Of a stretch of DNA of 35,491 bases, positions 16,421 to 29,900 are shown piece by piece. The notes beneath the pieces are model-generated. The model was not told the DNA's origin. It searched no databases and saw only the letters and a program-made list of their open reading frames with translations. The translations under genes were made by a program, and so were the position numbers. Within the stretch, counting starts at the first letter, position 1; every line of letters starts with the position of its first letter. The DNA is from Clostridiales bacterium (GTDB lineage Bacteria; Bacillota; Clostridia; Christensenellales; Pumilibacteraceae): assembly GCA_029055565.1 (NCBI GenBank), contig JAIDCZ010000018.1:1-35491 (forward strand), read 5' to 3'.

Positions 16421-17977
16421 TTACTTTTTGTCGGCAGTGCCGAACGGATTTTTTGCGGTCGTTTGCGAAATGCGGATAAGGCCGCGTTTTACCAGTACGT
16501 CGTTGGATCTGTACGGAGTGGTGTAGTCCACCGGTCGGCGTTCCGTCCTTACCGCGCCGCGCTCTTGCATAACCAAGTCGATAAGCTGTTTGGCGTAAGC
16601 GGTGCGCCTATCGCTCTTTATGCGGAACAGCAACGGCGTTTTGCGACGGCTTGCCGTTTCGGACATGTTTTCCACGTTGTACTTGGACCCGTCGAACCGC
16701 GTGGGGTCGGCGGCAAGGTACATACACAGCGTTTTGCCGCGAACCGAGAACGTGGCCACAGTGGTTCTGCCCACGGCGTACGTTTCGCGCCGCCAGCTTA
16801 TTCTGCTCTTTACACCCTTGTAATTGAGTATATAGTTTTTCAGCTCGGAGTATCTGGCCTTGAGCGCGTCATCCGCTTGGATTATCCTTGCGGTAAAGCT
16901 GCGGTCAAACACCATTTTGCCCTCGGGCGTATCGAACGTTATGTCGTCGTCCGACTCGTCGTCCCCGCCGTCCGCAACTCCGTCGCCGTCAACCGTGTCC
17001 GCCACGGTAAGCTCGGGTTCGGGCTCCGGCTCAAGCTCGGGCGCTTCGCCAAGCACCGTTATGCGCAAGGCGCCCATAACGAACAGCTCGTCGGGCGTGC
17101 GCTCGGATAGGTCTATCGGCGAAGTGTCCACCTTGTCGTCCAGCACCATTACGTTAGCGTCCGCAAGCTGCAATACGAGGTACTTTGAGAACTCCAGTCT
17201 GCGCTCGGAGGTCAGCTTGTACAAGAACGGAGTTTTTTCAAATCGCTTTTTGTCCGACTTGTCTATGCCGCGATGCCGAGCGTTTTCGTAATTTTGGGGA
17301 TTGAGCGCATACGCCACGCACAGCGTTTTGTTGCGGAACAGCACTATGGCGAGCGTTTTGCGCCCCTTGTATATGCGCTGTTGACGAAAGCTGGACTTTA
17401 TCTTAACGCCCTTGAACTGACGGAAGTCGGCAAGCAGCGCGTTGTACCGAGCCTTAACCTCGTCGTCCGCCGCGCGGAGCTTGGCCTCAAAGCCTTGCGC
17501 GTAACGCACGTAGTACCGCTTGCGGTCGAACTCCTCGTCCAAGTATCCGAGCTTGCGGCGGGTGTACTCCGACATATCCGCGACGGCAAGGATTTCGTTT
17601 TGCGTAATATCCTCGCCCTCGCCGAGCGGCACTTCGGCGGGCACGGCGTTCTCGTCGTCGCTGTCGTCGCCCTCCGTGTCCTCGTCGTCAGTCACTTCCT
17701 CTTCCTCGTCCTCTTGATCGTCCGACTTAGGAGTGACGATGGGCACACCGCCCTCCATAAGCGAACCGTCGTCCGTTATGTGCTTTAGGTGGTTCAACAG
17801 CTCCAGCCGCTTGTTTTGCAACTGACTGGTGCAAAGCTTGCGCTCTTGCTTGCGCCTATACACCGCGAATATAACCGCGTTGGCGATAAGCAGTAAACCA
17901 ACCAGCACGCCTACCGCCACCATAACCGCCACTTGCGCCGGTGTAAAAATCGATTCCGATAAAAACGTTGCGCTCAT
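16421..17977 (-). CDS. Membrane protein with duplicated cytosolic domain and acidic linkers, coupled to the giant protein
   Basis: 518 residues. One helix (about 15-40) followed by R-R-K-Q-E-R-K puts nearly all of the protein in the cytosol. Residues 86-110 are almost all D and E. A domain at about 155-308 is repeated at about 357-505, joined by a second acidic linker (311-349). Shared marks are K-A-R-Y (176-179; 373-376), Y/F-K-G-V-K, a basic S-F-R/S-W-R stretch, G-R-K-T/G-R-T-T, N/G-K-T-L-C, T-P-(F/L)-L-(Y/F)-(K/R), and a closing G-A-L-R-I/G-L-I-R-I. I have seen similar domains near large clostridial surface proteins but know no function. The start overlaps the giant gene's stop (TAATG), and its ribosome site GGAGGAG lies within the giant's last codons, so the two are translated together. 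Confidence 0.88.
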   Translation of the reverse strand: MSATFLSESIFTPAQVAVMVAVGVLVGLLLIANAVIFAVYRRKQERKLCTSQLQNKRLELLNHLKHITDDGSLMEGGVPIVTPKSDDQEDEEEEVTDDEDTEGDDSDDENAVPAEVPLGEGEDITQNEILAVADMSEYTRRKLGYLDEEFDRKRYYVRYAQGFEAKLRAADDEVKARYNALLADFRQFKGVKIKSSFRQQRIYKGRKTLAIVLFRNKTLCVAYALNPQNYENARHRGIDKSDKKRFEKTPFLYKLTSERRLEFSKYLVLQLADANVMVLDDKVDTSPIDLSERTPDELFVMGALRITVLGEAPELEPEPEPELTVADTVDGDGVADGGDDESDDDITFDTPEGKMVFDRSFTARIIQADDALKARYSELKNYILNYKGVKSRISWRRETYAVGRTTVATFSVRGKTLCMYLAADPTRFDGSKYNVENMSETASRRKTPLLFRIKSDRRTAYAKQLIDLVMQERGAVRTERRPVDYTTPYRSNDVLVKRGLIRISQTTAKNPFGTADKK

Positions 17978-20900
17978 TATTCGGCTCCTCCTTCGGTTGC
18001 ATTCGGCTTTTTGGCAGTTGACTTTTTGGCGGTAGTCGTAGACTTCTTTGCCGCAGTCGGCTTATCCGCAGTCGATTTGGTTGCGGTCGACTTGGTTGCG
18101 GTCGACTTTTTGGCGCCGCTCGATTTTTGAGTGGGCGATTTTTGGATAGCGCCGGACTTCTTTGTCGTCGAAGTCTTTTTGGCCGTCGGTTTTTTCGTCG
18201 GCGCGTCTGCCGGTTGCTCGGCCGGTTTCTCGGCCGGTTGTTCCGTCGGCGTTTCCGCGTTTAGCGCGGTTTGGGGTTCGGAGCTTTCCGCCGCGCTTGT
18301 CGTTGCGGCTTGCTCGCCCGCTGGTTCGGCCGCTTGCTCGGCCGTTTCGCTCGTCGGCTCGGTCTGGGCGGTCGTCGGGGCTTGCTCGGCCGCTTTGGCG
18401 CCGTCGGCGTTTTCTATGGCTTGCATAGCTTCCGCGGCAATGCGCTTTTTGCGTTTGTTAAGCAAGATCTGAACGACTATCAACGCCGCCGCCGCTACTA
18501 CCAATACGCCTAGCACGGTGATAATTGCTATAAACACCGTATCGGAGCCGACTATCGACCACTTGATGGTGAACGGCTTGTCGTCGCCGGTTGCCCATTC
18601 GTAATTTTTGGTGTCCTTGAGCGTGATTTTGGCGTAGAACGTGCCGCCGTAGCTGTACGCGTTGTTTTCTATATTCATTACGCTCGAGTCGAAGCCGATG
18701 GGAATATAGATAATTGTACTGCCGTTGACGATTTTCGTACTGCTGTCGTGAGTGGGCTTGGCAATCTTTTTGCGCGCCACTACCCAAGTGAGTTGAAGGG
18801 TGCCGTCGCCGTCGGTATCGCCCGCGCTCCAGCAGTAGTTGTTGGCGTTGAAAAGCGTTACGGAAACGGTGTACGTGCCGGCGTAGAGCGCGAACACGGT
18901 AACGGAGTCGCCAAGCGACTGAATGTTACCGGCGTACGCAATTTGCATAAGCTGAGGATTGAACCCGACTATGCCCGAAGCGAGTACGGAGCCGGTGTAA
19001 ACGTCGTTTTTGCCGTTGCCGTCGGTGACGACGGTAAGCGACGGCGCCGTAACTACGAACTTGGCGATCTCGAACGCAACCGGTTCGCCGACGAACGCGC
19101 GGTAGTTTTGCGATTCGGCCACCGTTACGCGCACGTAGTAGGTGCCGGCGTTGCCGTTTTCGGGCACTGCGCTCGTGTACGTTTTGCCGTCCGCCGAGTA
19201 CTGATAGATAATGTTCTCACCCGACAAGACGGTTGCCGACGGCGCGTTGAGCGCGGGATCGTAGCGGCCGTACTGCCAGCCGACGATAACGAGGTCGGCC
19301 GTTTGCTTATTGCTCGCCTTGGTAATGGTAAAGGTGAGCGTGATAGAAAGGTCGGACGTGCTTGACCACACGTAGTTGGCGTGGTCGGTAAGCGATACGG
19401 TAACGCTGTGGTTGCCCGCGTCGGTAAAGGCGCACGCCGTCATTTGGTAAACGGACTTGTCGTACATGGGCTTGGTGCCTTGCTGACGAACGTCCACGCG
19501 CGGCTCGATAGGCGCGCCGGTGTAGACTGCCGAGCCGATAAAGAACGCGGTGGAATCCACTACCTTTTTGGCGATTTCGAAGTCTATGGACGGAGTGCCG
19601 ATAAGCCTATAGTTGGAGCTGGCGCCGACGAGCGTTGCAACGTACGCGCCGGCAGCAGTGGGAACGTCAAAGCTGTCGTAGCCGTTACTTCCGGTAAAGC
19701 GGATAACTAACTGCAAGTCGTTTTTGACGAACGCTTGGTCGGCGGCCGCGTTGGCTATTTTTATCTCGCCCGCCGTCGCGCCCTTGATGTTCTTGTCGCC
19801 GTAGGTTATGTTTTCTTGACGAACGAGCTCTACCTCTATTTCCAACGGATTGATTACGTACAACGCGCGGTGTTGGGTAAGCACGTAGTTGGTGCCGTCG
19901 TACGACTTGACGGTAATCCAGTAGGTACCGCCCGCCGCGCTCTTGGCGGTAGCGTCCGTTTCAAACACTATGCCAAGCACCGATTTGTCCTCGCCGTCCG
20001 CAAGGCCGACCGCCGTGTACTGCACGTCGGTAAGCACCGGCGTTACCGAGTAGTCGGACGACTTGCCGTCAATCGTTACTGTGACTGCGCGCTTGGTTAT
20101 GGTAAGCGTGCCGCGCGCCGCCTTTACTATATAGTTACTGCCCGCGTCTATGCCTATAACCTCGTCGTTGGCGTCGGTTGCAAGAATAATCTCGTACGCG
20201 CCGCCGGCGTTGTAGTTGGCATAGGACTGAGCGTAGTCGTAGCTGTATGCGCCGATAGTCGGACGGTAGCCGTACAGCAAGCCGCTTATGGTAAGCTCGT
20301 CAAAGCGGGTGTCACTGAGCTTGGTGCCGTAAATCATACTGCCGGACACCGAAGCGGTAACCGTTTTGGGCACTATGCGGAAGCTACCCACCGTCGCCTT
20401 GTCGGTAAAGTTTCTGCCGGTAAGGTCGGTTACGGTGGCGAGCAACCAGTACTCGCCCGCGTCGATAGCGCGCGACGCGGTATCGTACGCCACCCAGCCG
20501 GTAGCCGTGACTGCGGGAACGTTATCGTCCGTCTTGGGCATGCGGTACAATCTTACCGTGCCGTTGTAGCCGGCTTTGACCGTTATGGAATTCGCGTTGA
20601 ACGCGCCGCCGTAAACGACGTCGTCAACTACCGTCGGGAACTCCACTACCGGACTGTCCTCGGTGCCGTTGGCCGTTACGTCCTTGTTGATTTTCCAAGT
20701 AAGGGTGAGCGCGCCCACGGAGTCGTCGGAGAACTCGCCGCCGATTTCGCCCGTCTTATCCCACACGTTGTTGGTGGGGTCGATAAGTATAAACCGAACG
20801 TTGTACGTGCCGACGGCGGTCGCCGTAAAGGTGGCCTTGCCGTTGGCGGCCGTCATGTTGCCGCCTGTCGTAGTCAGCTCGGGGCGCATATACGCCGTTT

Positions 20901-23900
20901 CGTAGTCGATAACCACGTTTTGCGCACTGCCGTTAAAGGTGCAGTCGGCTATGCTCGTTTGCGGCGCGGTTATTACGCGCTTGGCTACGTAGAACACGTA
21001 GAATCTGCGCGTTATTACGTCGTCCACTCTGTACATAGCGGAAAGCACGTAGTAGCCGGCGTTGAAATTGGTAGCGTTGCTCAAATCGCCGTACTCGAGG
21101 TCGTCGTCCTTTTCAAAGCCGAGGCCCGCCTTACTGGCCGCCGCAAACGCCGCGCCGTTGGCCGAAAGCACCGGTGCGTAAGTGAGCGTAAGGCCAGTGG
21201 TAGCTTCGCCGCCGTTTACCAGCACGGTAACCTTGCTCGGCTGATCGCCGTAGGTAAAGTCCGCCATTTGAATGGTCATAACGACCTTGTTTTGGCTGAC
21301 CGCAAACGTAACGTTAATCTCGTCGGCAATGGCGCTGTCCAACGTTATGTTGCCGAGCGCGCTGTCCTTGAGCACGAACGAAATGGTGTACGTGCCGATT
21401 TCACGCCCGAAGGTGACGAACATCTTTTGGTTTTCCACGTAATAGGTGCCGAGCGTGTTTTTGTCGCCCGCCGGTATTTGCGTGCCGTCGCCGGTGGCCG
21501 AGGTGTACACGAAGCGCACTACCCTAAAGTAATCGTCCACGTACCGCTCGATATAGTTGGTAAACTTTTCGTCGTCAAGGTTATCCAGCGAGTACGAAAC
21601 GGTGTCCCAGCCGAGGTTGGCTTCCCTAAGCACGAGCTTGTTTACCGCGAACTTTAACGTGCAGCTATTGCCGCCGTCAAATACGTAGTTGCTGTTTGCG
21701 CCCAGCGTAACGGTAACGTTGTAGTTGCCCACAAAGGTAGGCGCCGCGCCGGCCGCTTGGTAGTTGCCCGTCTTTACGGTGTCGTAGCGGAGTGTGAACG
21801 ACGGTCTGTACGCCGCAGCGTCCACGTTAGCGTCGTTGCCGAATACGTCCACGAAGGTTATTACGGCGTTATGACTTTTGCCGTACAAGCCGCCGTTATA
21901 GTTGGTGCCGTCAAAGCCGAAGGTTTGGTCTTGAGTAGTCGCCTTTATCTTGCGCGGGGCAAGCTTGAGCGAGGCGTCTATTACGCCCACGATCTCGTAG
22001 TTTTGGAAGGTCGCGGCGGTGGGCGCGTATTCGTTTTCGCCCTCGCGCATGGCAAGCGATACGGTATAGGTGCCGCAGCTGCTGTCCCACGCCTTGTACG
22101 CAACGCCCTTGCCGTCCGTTATGGTGAATACTATATTTCTGTTGCCGAGCAAGGCGTTGAATTTGTCGTTGCCTTGCATACCGTTCACCACGTAGGTAAG
22201 CGTGCCCACGTTGTTCACGTCCCTATCGACGAGCGTGTCTATAGTCTGTCCGTATATATAGGAATACACGCCGCCTTGCGTAACGTGTGCGGAAAGCGTG
22301 AGCTTTGCCTTGCTTACGCAGAACTTGGGATTGGCCGCGTTGGTAAACGTAACTACGTAGTTGGTGTTGTTTGCCGCGGCAAAGGCAAACTCATGCTCGC
22401 CCACGTTTACGCCGTCGGGCAGACTTACCGTTATGCCGAGATTGGTGCGGTCGTCGCCCGAAGCGCCGAACACTACCTTTTCGTCCGCAACGTATATATA
22501 TGAATTTACGTTTTGGTTAAAGCTTAATACGAGCGCGTTGTGCGTTGCGTCGTGGCCGCCGAGGTAGTAGCACCACGCGTTGGCGTTGTGCTTGGCGGGG
22601 TCGGTTTTGTTGGCCTCGTCCCAGCCGACCATGGTCACGGTAACCTCGCGCTTTCTTATAGTCAAGGTAGCGCCTACCGCAACGATATTCACGTTGGCGT
22701 CCGACTTGCATACCGGAGTTATGGTGCACGACGAACCGGAAACCGCGGTCTGCGGCGTGTAGCCTACCGTAGAATATCCGACTACGTTGTCGTTGAGATA
22801 CGCGGCAAGCGTGCCGGCAAGCAACGTCGGGGAGATTGCACCGTAGGTAAAGCCGTCGAACCTACCGCTCTCCTCTGCGCCGCCCGCCGCCTTGTCGGTT
22901 GCCACTACGCCGGACAGCGTGGTGCCGAACTGAACGGCGGTAGCGTTGGCCGTAAGCGTGAGCGTGGCGGGAGTTATAGTGAACACTATATTAAGGTTGG
23001 CCGCGGTGTAGTTGGGATTGTCCGATCTGCCTATTGCTTGGTACTCGCCTACGCCCACTACTTGATTGGCTGCGATTGCGGCAAACTTGCCGTCTGCGCC
23101 CTTTTTGGTATAGGTAAAGGTGATGGGCGTTGCGGCGGTATCGTCCAGCGTTGCCACGTAGTAGTTGGTAGCGCCGCTGTACACCGTGCTTGCCGTATCT
23201 ATCCTTACGCCGTCCACGTCGTGGAAAACGCCGTACTGCTTAACGCCGAATATAGCCTTTGTTATTACGTACGAGCCGGCGTTATTGACCGTGCCGGCGT
23301 TGCCGATAGCCGTGGTATCCGCGCTCTCCTTGTTGGAGCAGTCGGCAAAGCTGACTTCGTAGTTAAGCTCGGCCACGCCCGCGCAGAACACGGCGTAAAT
23401 GGTGTAGCCCGTTACGTTGCCGTCGGCGTCGAACTTGACGTTGTTGGTATTTCTGTCCGCGCCCTCTCCCACGATAGCCGCGGTCTTGAGCGTAATCACC
23501 GTCTGGTTGTCGTTGTCGAAAACGCCGTTTGCGGGCGCAGTGCCATCGACGAGCTCTGCAGTATAAATAGATCCGCTCGTCACCGTAAATGTAAGCGTCT
23601 GCACTTGCTCGGTGAAATTGTCCGCGCCGCGAAGGTTGTAGGTGTTTTGCTTATCCGCAATGCTTACCGTAATCTTTCGCGGAACGACGGTGAGCATTAC
23701 GTCCTCGTACGTAACCGCGTAGTTGGTAAACGAATCAGAATCGGTAGCGCCGTTTGCTTTGCCGCTTACGTAAACGCGGTAGTCGCCCACGGTATTGCCC
23801 TTGACGTACACGGTGGCGTAGGTCGGCACTGCGCCGAGCGCGGTCACTATATCGTCCGCCGTCGCGCCGGCCTTGGAGCTGTTGACAACCAGCCCCTCGC

Positions 23901-26900
23901 TATTATCGGTAAAGGCGGGAACATCACTGCCGTACTGTATTTGCGCGGGAACCTCCGCCTTGACGGTAAGCGCGCGCTTGGCTACGCGGAACGCGTAAAC
24001 TGCGGTAAAGCCGTTGTAGTTTCTGGTATCCTCCATTGCAACGCCGAGCATGTAGTTGCCCGCGTTAAGGCCGTTGCCCGCAAAAAGCTCGGCTAACATG
24101 CCGGCAACGGTATCGGCCGCGTCGGCGGCAACCGTTTTGGTAAGCACGCTGTCGTCGTTGTAGAACAGCGTAAAGGTGATTTTGCCCACCGCGTTAGCAG
24201 ACTCGCCGGTGTACTTGAACGTAGCCTCCGGCTCGACTACGGCGTTGGCGCCGTCGGGGTCGAAGCCGTTTTCCACCTTGTAGCCGTAAGTCCAAGCGAC
24301 GGTCGTAACGGTCGCGCCTTGAAGCACTACGCTGTTGTTTTGGAAGTTGAACGCCGTCTTTAGCGCGTTGTCGGCCGCGGTAATAACCACTCGGCGGTAG
24401 TCGAGTACCGTCGCGTAGTTGGGATTGGAAAGCGCAAAGTACACGTAGTATCTGCCGGCGTCTCTATACGCGGGCGCCGTCGCACTTAGCGTTAGCTTTT
24501 CAAATTCCGACTTGGTGAGTACGGTCAACTGCGTAGTCGATACGCGGTACTCCACGGCAACGGAAGTGCCGTCGCTTGCGGTGGCAAATACAACGCCGTC
24601 AGTCGGGTCGCCGTTTTGCTCGACGGTATTAACGCCGTCTACTATAATGCCGTGCCACTTTTCGTCGTACTCGCCGGTATAGCCCGCAATCGTGGTTTTA
24701 ACGTTGAGCGCGGCGGGAGTTATCTCGTACTTGCCGCAAGTGCCGTTGGCCGAAGCGACGAGCTTGCCGCCCGCAACCGTCCAGCCGCCGACGAACTTAA
24801 CGTCGTACTTGTCGGTGAATATAGCCGTGCCGGAAATTGCGTAGCCGCCCGCCTTGCCGGTGGTGGAAGTGCCCACCTTTTCGTCGTGCGCGGTAGTGGA
24901 AACGGCAAATATATCGTCGAAGCTTTCTGTCGGCACGTAGTTGTAGGACGCGACGTAAGTTGACTGCGGCATCTCCACGGTAAAGCCTACGCCCGCCGTG
25001 CTTGCCGACGGAATACGGCTCAAGTTTTGCTCGTTGTACTCGACCGAAAGATCGTTAATATCCACAACCAGCGTAACCCTTTTGACGGTGAGCACGCCCG
25101 CTTCGCCTACGAAGTCGTAGTTGTCGCAAGTGAGCGTGGGCTTGCCCGCCTCTGTTGCGATAAAGTTGATTGCATGCGTGGCGGCAGTGGTTGCGGTATT
25201 GCTGTAGCCGTCCACCGAATACTTAACGTCGCCCGCAATATTGTAGAACGAATCGGCCGCATTGTAGAACAGATCGCGGTCGGCCTTGCCGCCGTTTGCG
25301 CCGACGAAGCCGGTAACCGTCCAGCCGCTGTTTGCTTTGCGCAGATTGCTAAGTCCGAACATGTACTCAATCGACGCGGGGTCGTCCTCGCCTATCATTA
25401 TAGTCAAGTCGAACTTAACTGTAAGCTCGGCCTTGCCGACGGTGACGGTAATATTTTTGGTAAGCGCGGTATGGTTCTTTGCGGTTACCTTTATTACGAA
25501 GTCGTACGAGCCGGCGTTCTTTATCGTCGGGCTTTGGGTAAACTCGGTAAAGGTAGCGCCGCCGTCGCTCGAGTACGACCACACCGGCGCGTTGGCCGCT
25601 ATTTCGGGATTGCCTATAACTACGGCGTAGCCGTCCTTAAGGAACTTTTGATTGCCGCCGTTGTAGGTAAGCGTTTGGGCGGCAATGGATTCGCCGTCCT
25701 CCTCGATTGCCTTGGCGGTTACGCTATACTTGTACGCCTCGTGCGTAATAGTGGTCGCGCCGTCGGCCGCCGCAGTCGTGCCAAACGTAATGGCATAGTT
25801 GCCGCCGCGCTTGGCGTTTATCGTAAGAACTATATAGTAGTCGCCTACGTCGGTCTTGCTCGTAATAGCCGCGTTGCCGTTCATTGCGGCGATTGTAAAC
25901 ACGTCGGCTTCGGTATCGACCGAAAATGCGCTGCCCTCGCCGCCGCTTGTAAGCGCTACGGTGTACTCAATATCGGCAATATCCTCGCTGTAAACGCTGG
26001 TCGGATTGGCGGTTACCGTAACGGTTATCGCGCGTTTTTGCACGGTAAGCGCCGCTGCCGTAACGGTGGTTATATTATAGTTTTCGCTTGCGCCGTCGTT
26101 GCCGTCAAACGCGGGAACGAGCGTGTACGTGCCGCCGTAAACTACGCCATGCGTATCGGTCAAAACGGTGGTGCCGGCCTTTACTTGCATTACTATAAAC
26201 GCCAAGCCGTCGCGGCTGTAGAACTGCGCCAAGGTTTGCGCGGTCAAGCAATCGCCTGCCGCAAAAATCAACTCGTCGCCGTACGTATGGGTCTGCGCCG
26301 TAGCGGTAAGCGTAACGTCCTTAGGCGTTATTTCAAAGTCAATCAAGTACTCGCCGAGCGCAAAGTTGTCGTCGTCACCCGCCGAAAATTCGACGGTGTC
26401 TATAGCGTACTCTGCCGCGTCGATAAACGCCGTTTTGTTCGGAATAGCTTGCGCCGCAAATGTAAGAGTGGGCGCAGTAGGCGTTTCGCTTGCAGTCTTT
26501 TTGGGCAAGTTGGTCACGGCTGTGGTCGGCTTTTGCTCGGCGCCGTTATAGGTAGCAGTAAACTTGCCGCCGTCCGTTTTGGTTTCGCCGCCGAACGTCC
26601 ATTCCAATATTATTTCGCGCTTTTTTACCGTAAAGCTGCGGGTGTCCGCCCACTTTTGGTAGGCTTCGGAATCGTCGAATTCTATAACGATTTCGGCCTC
26701 GTAGTCGCCCGCCGCCCACGGCAAGCCTTCCACGAGATCGGTTATCGGCGTAGGCTGGCGCTTGCCGCCCACTACCTTGTAGAACGTATAGGTGGGCGCC
26801 TTGTGCGCGGGGAGCTTGTCAATAACCTCGTCGCCTTGCGTTACCGCCGCGTCGTGATTTTTGTAATCGAAAACCTTGTTGTCGCCGTTGGCGTTGGTAT

Positions 26901-29900
26901 AGTCAAGCACCACCTTATCGGCGGAGGCAATAACGGTATCGCCTATCGCATAGCCGTTGTCGCCGTAGGTGTAGTCGGTTACGGTAAGCACCACGTCAAG
27001 CTGAGTGGCGGTAACCGCGTACAGCAAGTACACCCTGGCGCCGTCCGCCACGGTGTATTCCGTTTTGTACACCTTACCGTCGATTTGGGATATAAAGCTG
27101 CTCTTTAAAAAGCTTTTGCCGTCGGCGCCGTCCGGCTCCACAACCCATTCGTAGTTGTACTTATCGGTTGCGGTAAGCAACACGAAGTACTGACCGCGCA
27201 CGGTGTTGTCCGGTTGCGTAGCTTGCGTGTTATTCAGCCCGCCGTCGTCGCGCGAGCCGTACGCCACGGTATACGTCATGCCGTCGGTCGAGCCGGTGAA
27301 TATAGTGGACAGCGGGTCGTAGGTCTTGCCCGCTTCCATAGCGCGCATGTCCTTGAGCTGAGGCGCCGCAACGACCTTGCGGTTGACCGTCAAGCCGTCG
27401 TCCCAAGCGCAAGTGTAAGCCTCGGTATCGGTAAACGCGCTCTCCTTGCCGTCGCCCAGCCAGCAGTAGTCAGCCGAATCGGTAAGGGTAAACGTAACGG
27501 CGTAAACGCCGGCCGCGTAATACGTAAGCTTGCCGGTAGCCGTGTCGAACGCATACTTAGCTGTATCGCTCGTATCTACTGTAAGAGCCGCGGCACCGGC
27601 GGTAGTTCCGTCGGTAAACCACGCGCTGTCAAGCTTGGCGGTTACCGCCGCGGTAAACAGCGTGCCGTTTTTCCACTCGGCTTGCTCGGTAGCGGCGTTG
27701 CCGTACAGCGAAGCGCCGATCGTGGTCGCACCGCCGTTAAATTCCGCACTGCCAAACGCGCTCTTATCGAGGGTGGGTTTGGCAAGCGCCTTTTTGTTGA
27801 TAGTGAACTTAATGGAATAGTCCGATCTCGTATCGTCTATCTTGTAGTTGAGGTTGTTAAGCACCGCCGCGTAAACGGTGTACTCGCCCGCGCTCGCCTT
27901 GGTTATATCCGCAACGGCGGCACCGGCCTTTTCGTAGCCCAGCGTAACGGTTACGCCGTCGCCGGCCTCGGCGTTGTTCACCGTAGGCGCGGGCTGGGTA
28001 ACCTCGCCGTAGGTGGTTTGGTGCGCGGTCGCGCCCCAGCTTATTGCCACCGTCTTTTGCGTTATCTTAATAGTATAGGTAAGCGTTTCGTCGGCCGTGC
28101 CGGTCGCCCAAGCGTAGTTGTCGGCCGGCTTTACCGTAATCGTATACGCCGTCACTTGCGTTTTGTCGGAATTCCAAAGCACGTCCTTGCACAGCGGGTC
28201 GTTGCCGTTGCCGTCAAGCTCTATCTCCAAACGCAAAACGCCGTTAAAGTAGTAGTCGTTAAAGTCACGAATGAATTGGGAAAGCTTGTAGCCGTCGCCA
28301 CGGTACGTGACCTCTATATCGTTACCGGTTATAACCACGCCGTCGCCGCCGTCCAGCACCGGACGCGCAATGGTCTTGGCGTAAATCTCGAATACCGTTG
28401 CAATATTCGTAATCTCGGTCGCGCTCGTTTCGGGCAAGTAGTAGTTGGGCGCCGCCGTGCCGCCTATTGCGGAAACGACTATGCGGTAATACCCTACCGC
28501 CGTCACGCTCGAAATTTCGTCGAACGCCGCATTATCCTTATATAAGGTATAGCCGTCTACGGTAAGGTTTACGTTGTCGGTTGCGTACGCGTTTACCGTC
28601 GCCTCGGGCGTGGACTGCGCGGTCTTACCGCCGTCAAATACGTAACGCGGATACTTGGTATCGTCCGTCTTGTCGAACGTGCCGCCAAAGCTGTTAAAGC
28701 CGTCCGACCACGTTACCTTCATTGCCGCGCGGTTAAGCACGTACTCAAGCGTAAGCGTGCGTAGCTTGTCGGTCTCGGTCGTTGCGCCCGCCCACTCGTA
28801 GTTGTCATGATCGGCAATATCCACTTTTACGGTGTACTTGCCGGCATTGGTCACGCCGAATATATTTCGCGCGTTGGTGGGCGTGTTATCGTCGGGCACG
28901 GTAATGCCGCCGGACACCGGTGCGTGTCCCGCCTCCAAGCCGCCGACGGTAACCGTCGTTATCGTAAGCGCGTTAAAGTTCCAGTTGCCTATCGTCTTGT
29001 TTTGCGAAGCGGAATCGTAAGTATCGGTCATTCCGGTTATATCGACGTCGGTCAAAACGGTAAGCCGTTGCTTAGCCACGTAGCCTTGATAGGAATAAGT
29101 GTAAACGGCGTTGCCGGAATCGTCCGTCGGGTACCAAAGGCTGTTTGCGCCGTCCGTTTGTTGCCAAGAATAATTATTGTTGAGCGTTATCGTTACGGTG
29201 TAATCGCCCGCGTAGTTCACCTTGAACTTTCCGCCCGCAAAGCCGGTTACCGTTTCGACGGAAGCAGTGTTAAAGGTGACGTACTTAATAGTAACGGTTA
29301 TTATGGCCGAGCCGTCCGCCGCAGTGTTGGCCGAGTCGTCGCCTATCCAGTTTTTCAGCTCGTACTCTTTGCCGGTCGCGCCGTCGTCGTAAGTGTACAG
29401 CAATTTGGCGGTGGCGCCGGTCAGTACCCAGTCGGTCGCCGTCACGTCGAGATAGGGCGCGATTATGGGCGAGGCCGTTACCGAAATTTCCTTGCGCACC
29501 ACCGGCAGAGTAAAGTCAACCTTGGTGCCGGCAGTCGCCGCGGCAGTTTCCTTGCCGTCGCCCGCCGCCATGTTTTGGTTAGCGGTAAGCTCTATTACGT
29601 ATCTGCCTACCTCCAGCTTTTCGCGGTCGGTCGCAGTAGCGATAACCACTTCGTCGCCCTTGTTGTCCGTTTTGGTGGAATCGTATTTATAATACTTTAC
29701 GGTATAGTCGGTGGCAAGCGCGCCGGTATTGCTCGGGTAGTAGGTCGCGCTCTTGGAGTTTACGTTGATTTTGGGGTCGGCGCCGGTCGTGCCGTATAGC
29801 CAGCCTTGCGCGGTAAAGTCGAACGCTGAATCCTCGTTGGTCTTGATTGCAAAGGTCACCGTGTCGGTTAGCTTTTCGCCGGTCAGCTGATAGTCGTTGC

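Noticed and set aside
17977-18456. Sortase (LPXTG) anchoring of the giant protein
   Set aside because: No L-P-x-T-G-like motif precedes the helix, and the segment after it is 159 residues, far longer than a sorting tail.
19735-27108. Long plus-strand open frames of 500-690 codons opposite the giant gene
   Set aside because: They are read-through shadows produced by the biased codon use of the giant gene. Their products are rich in R, G, V and Y without domain order, and they lack ribosome sites and promoters.
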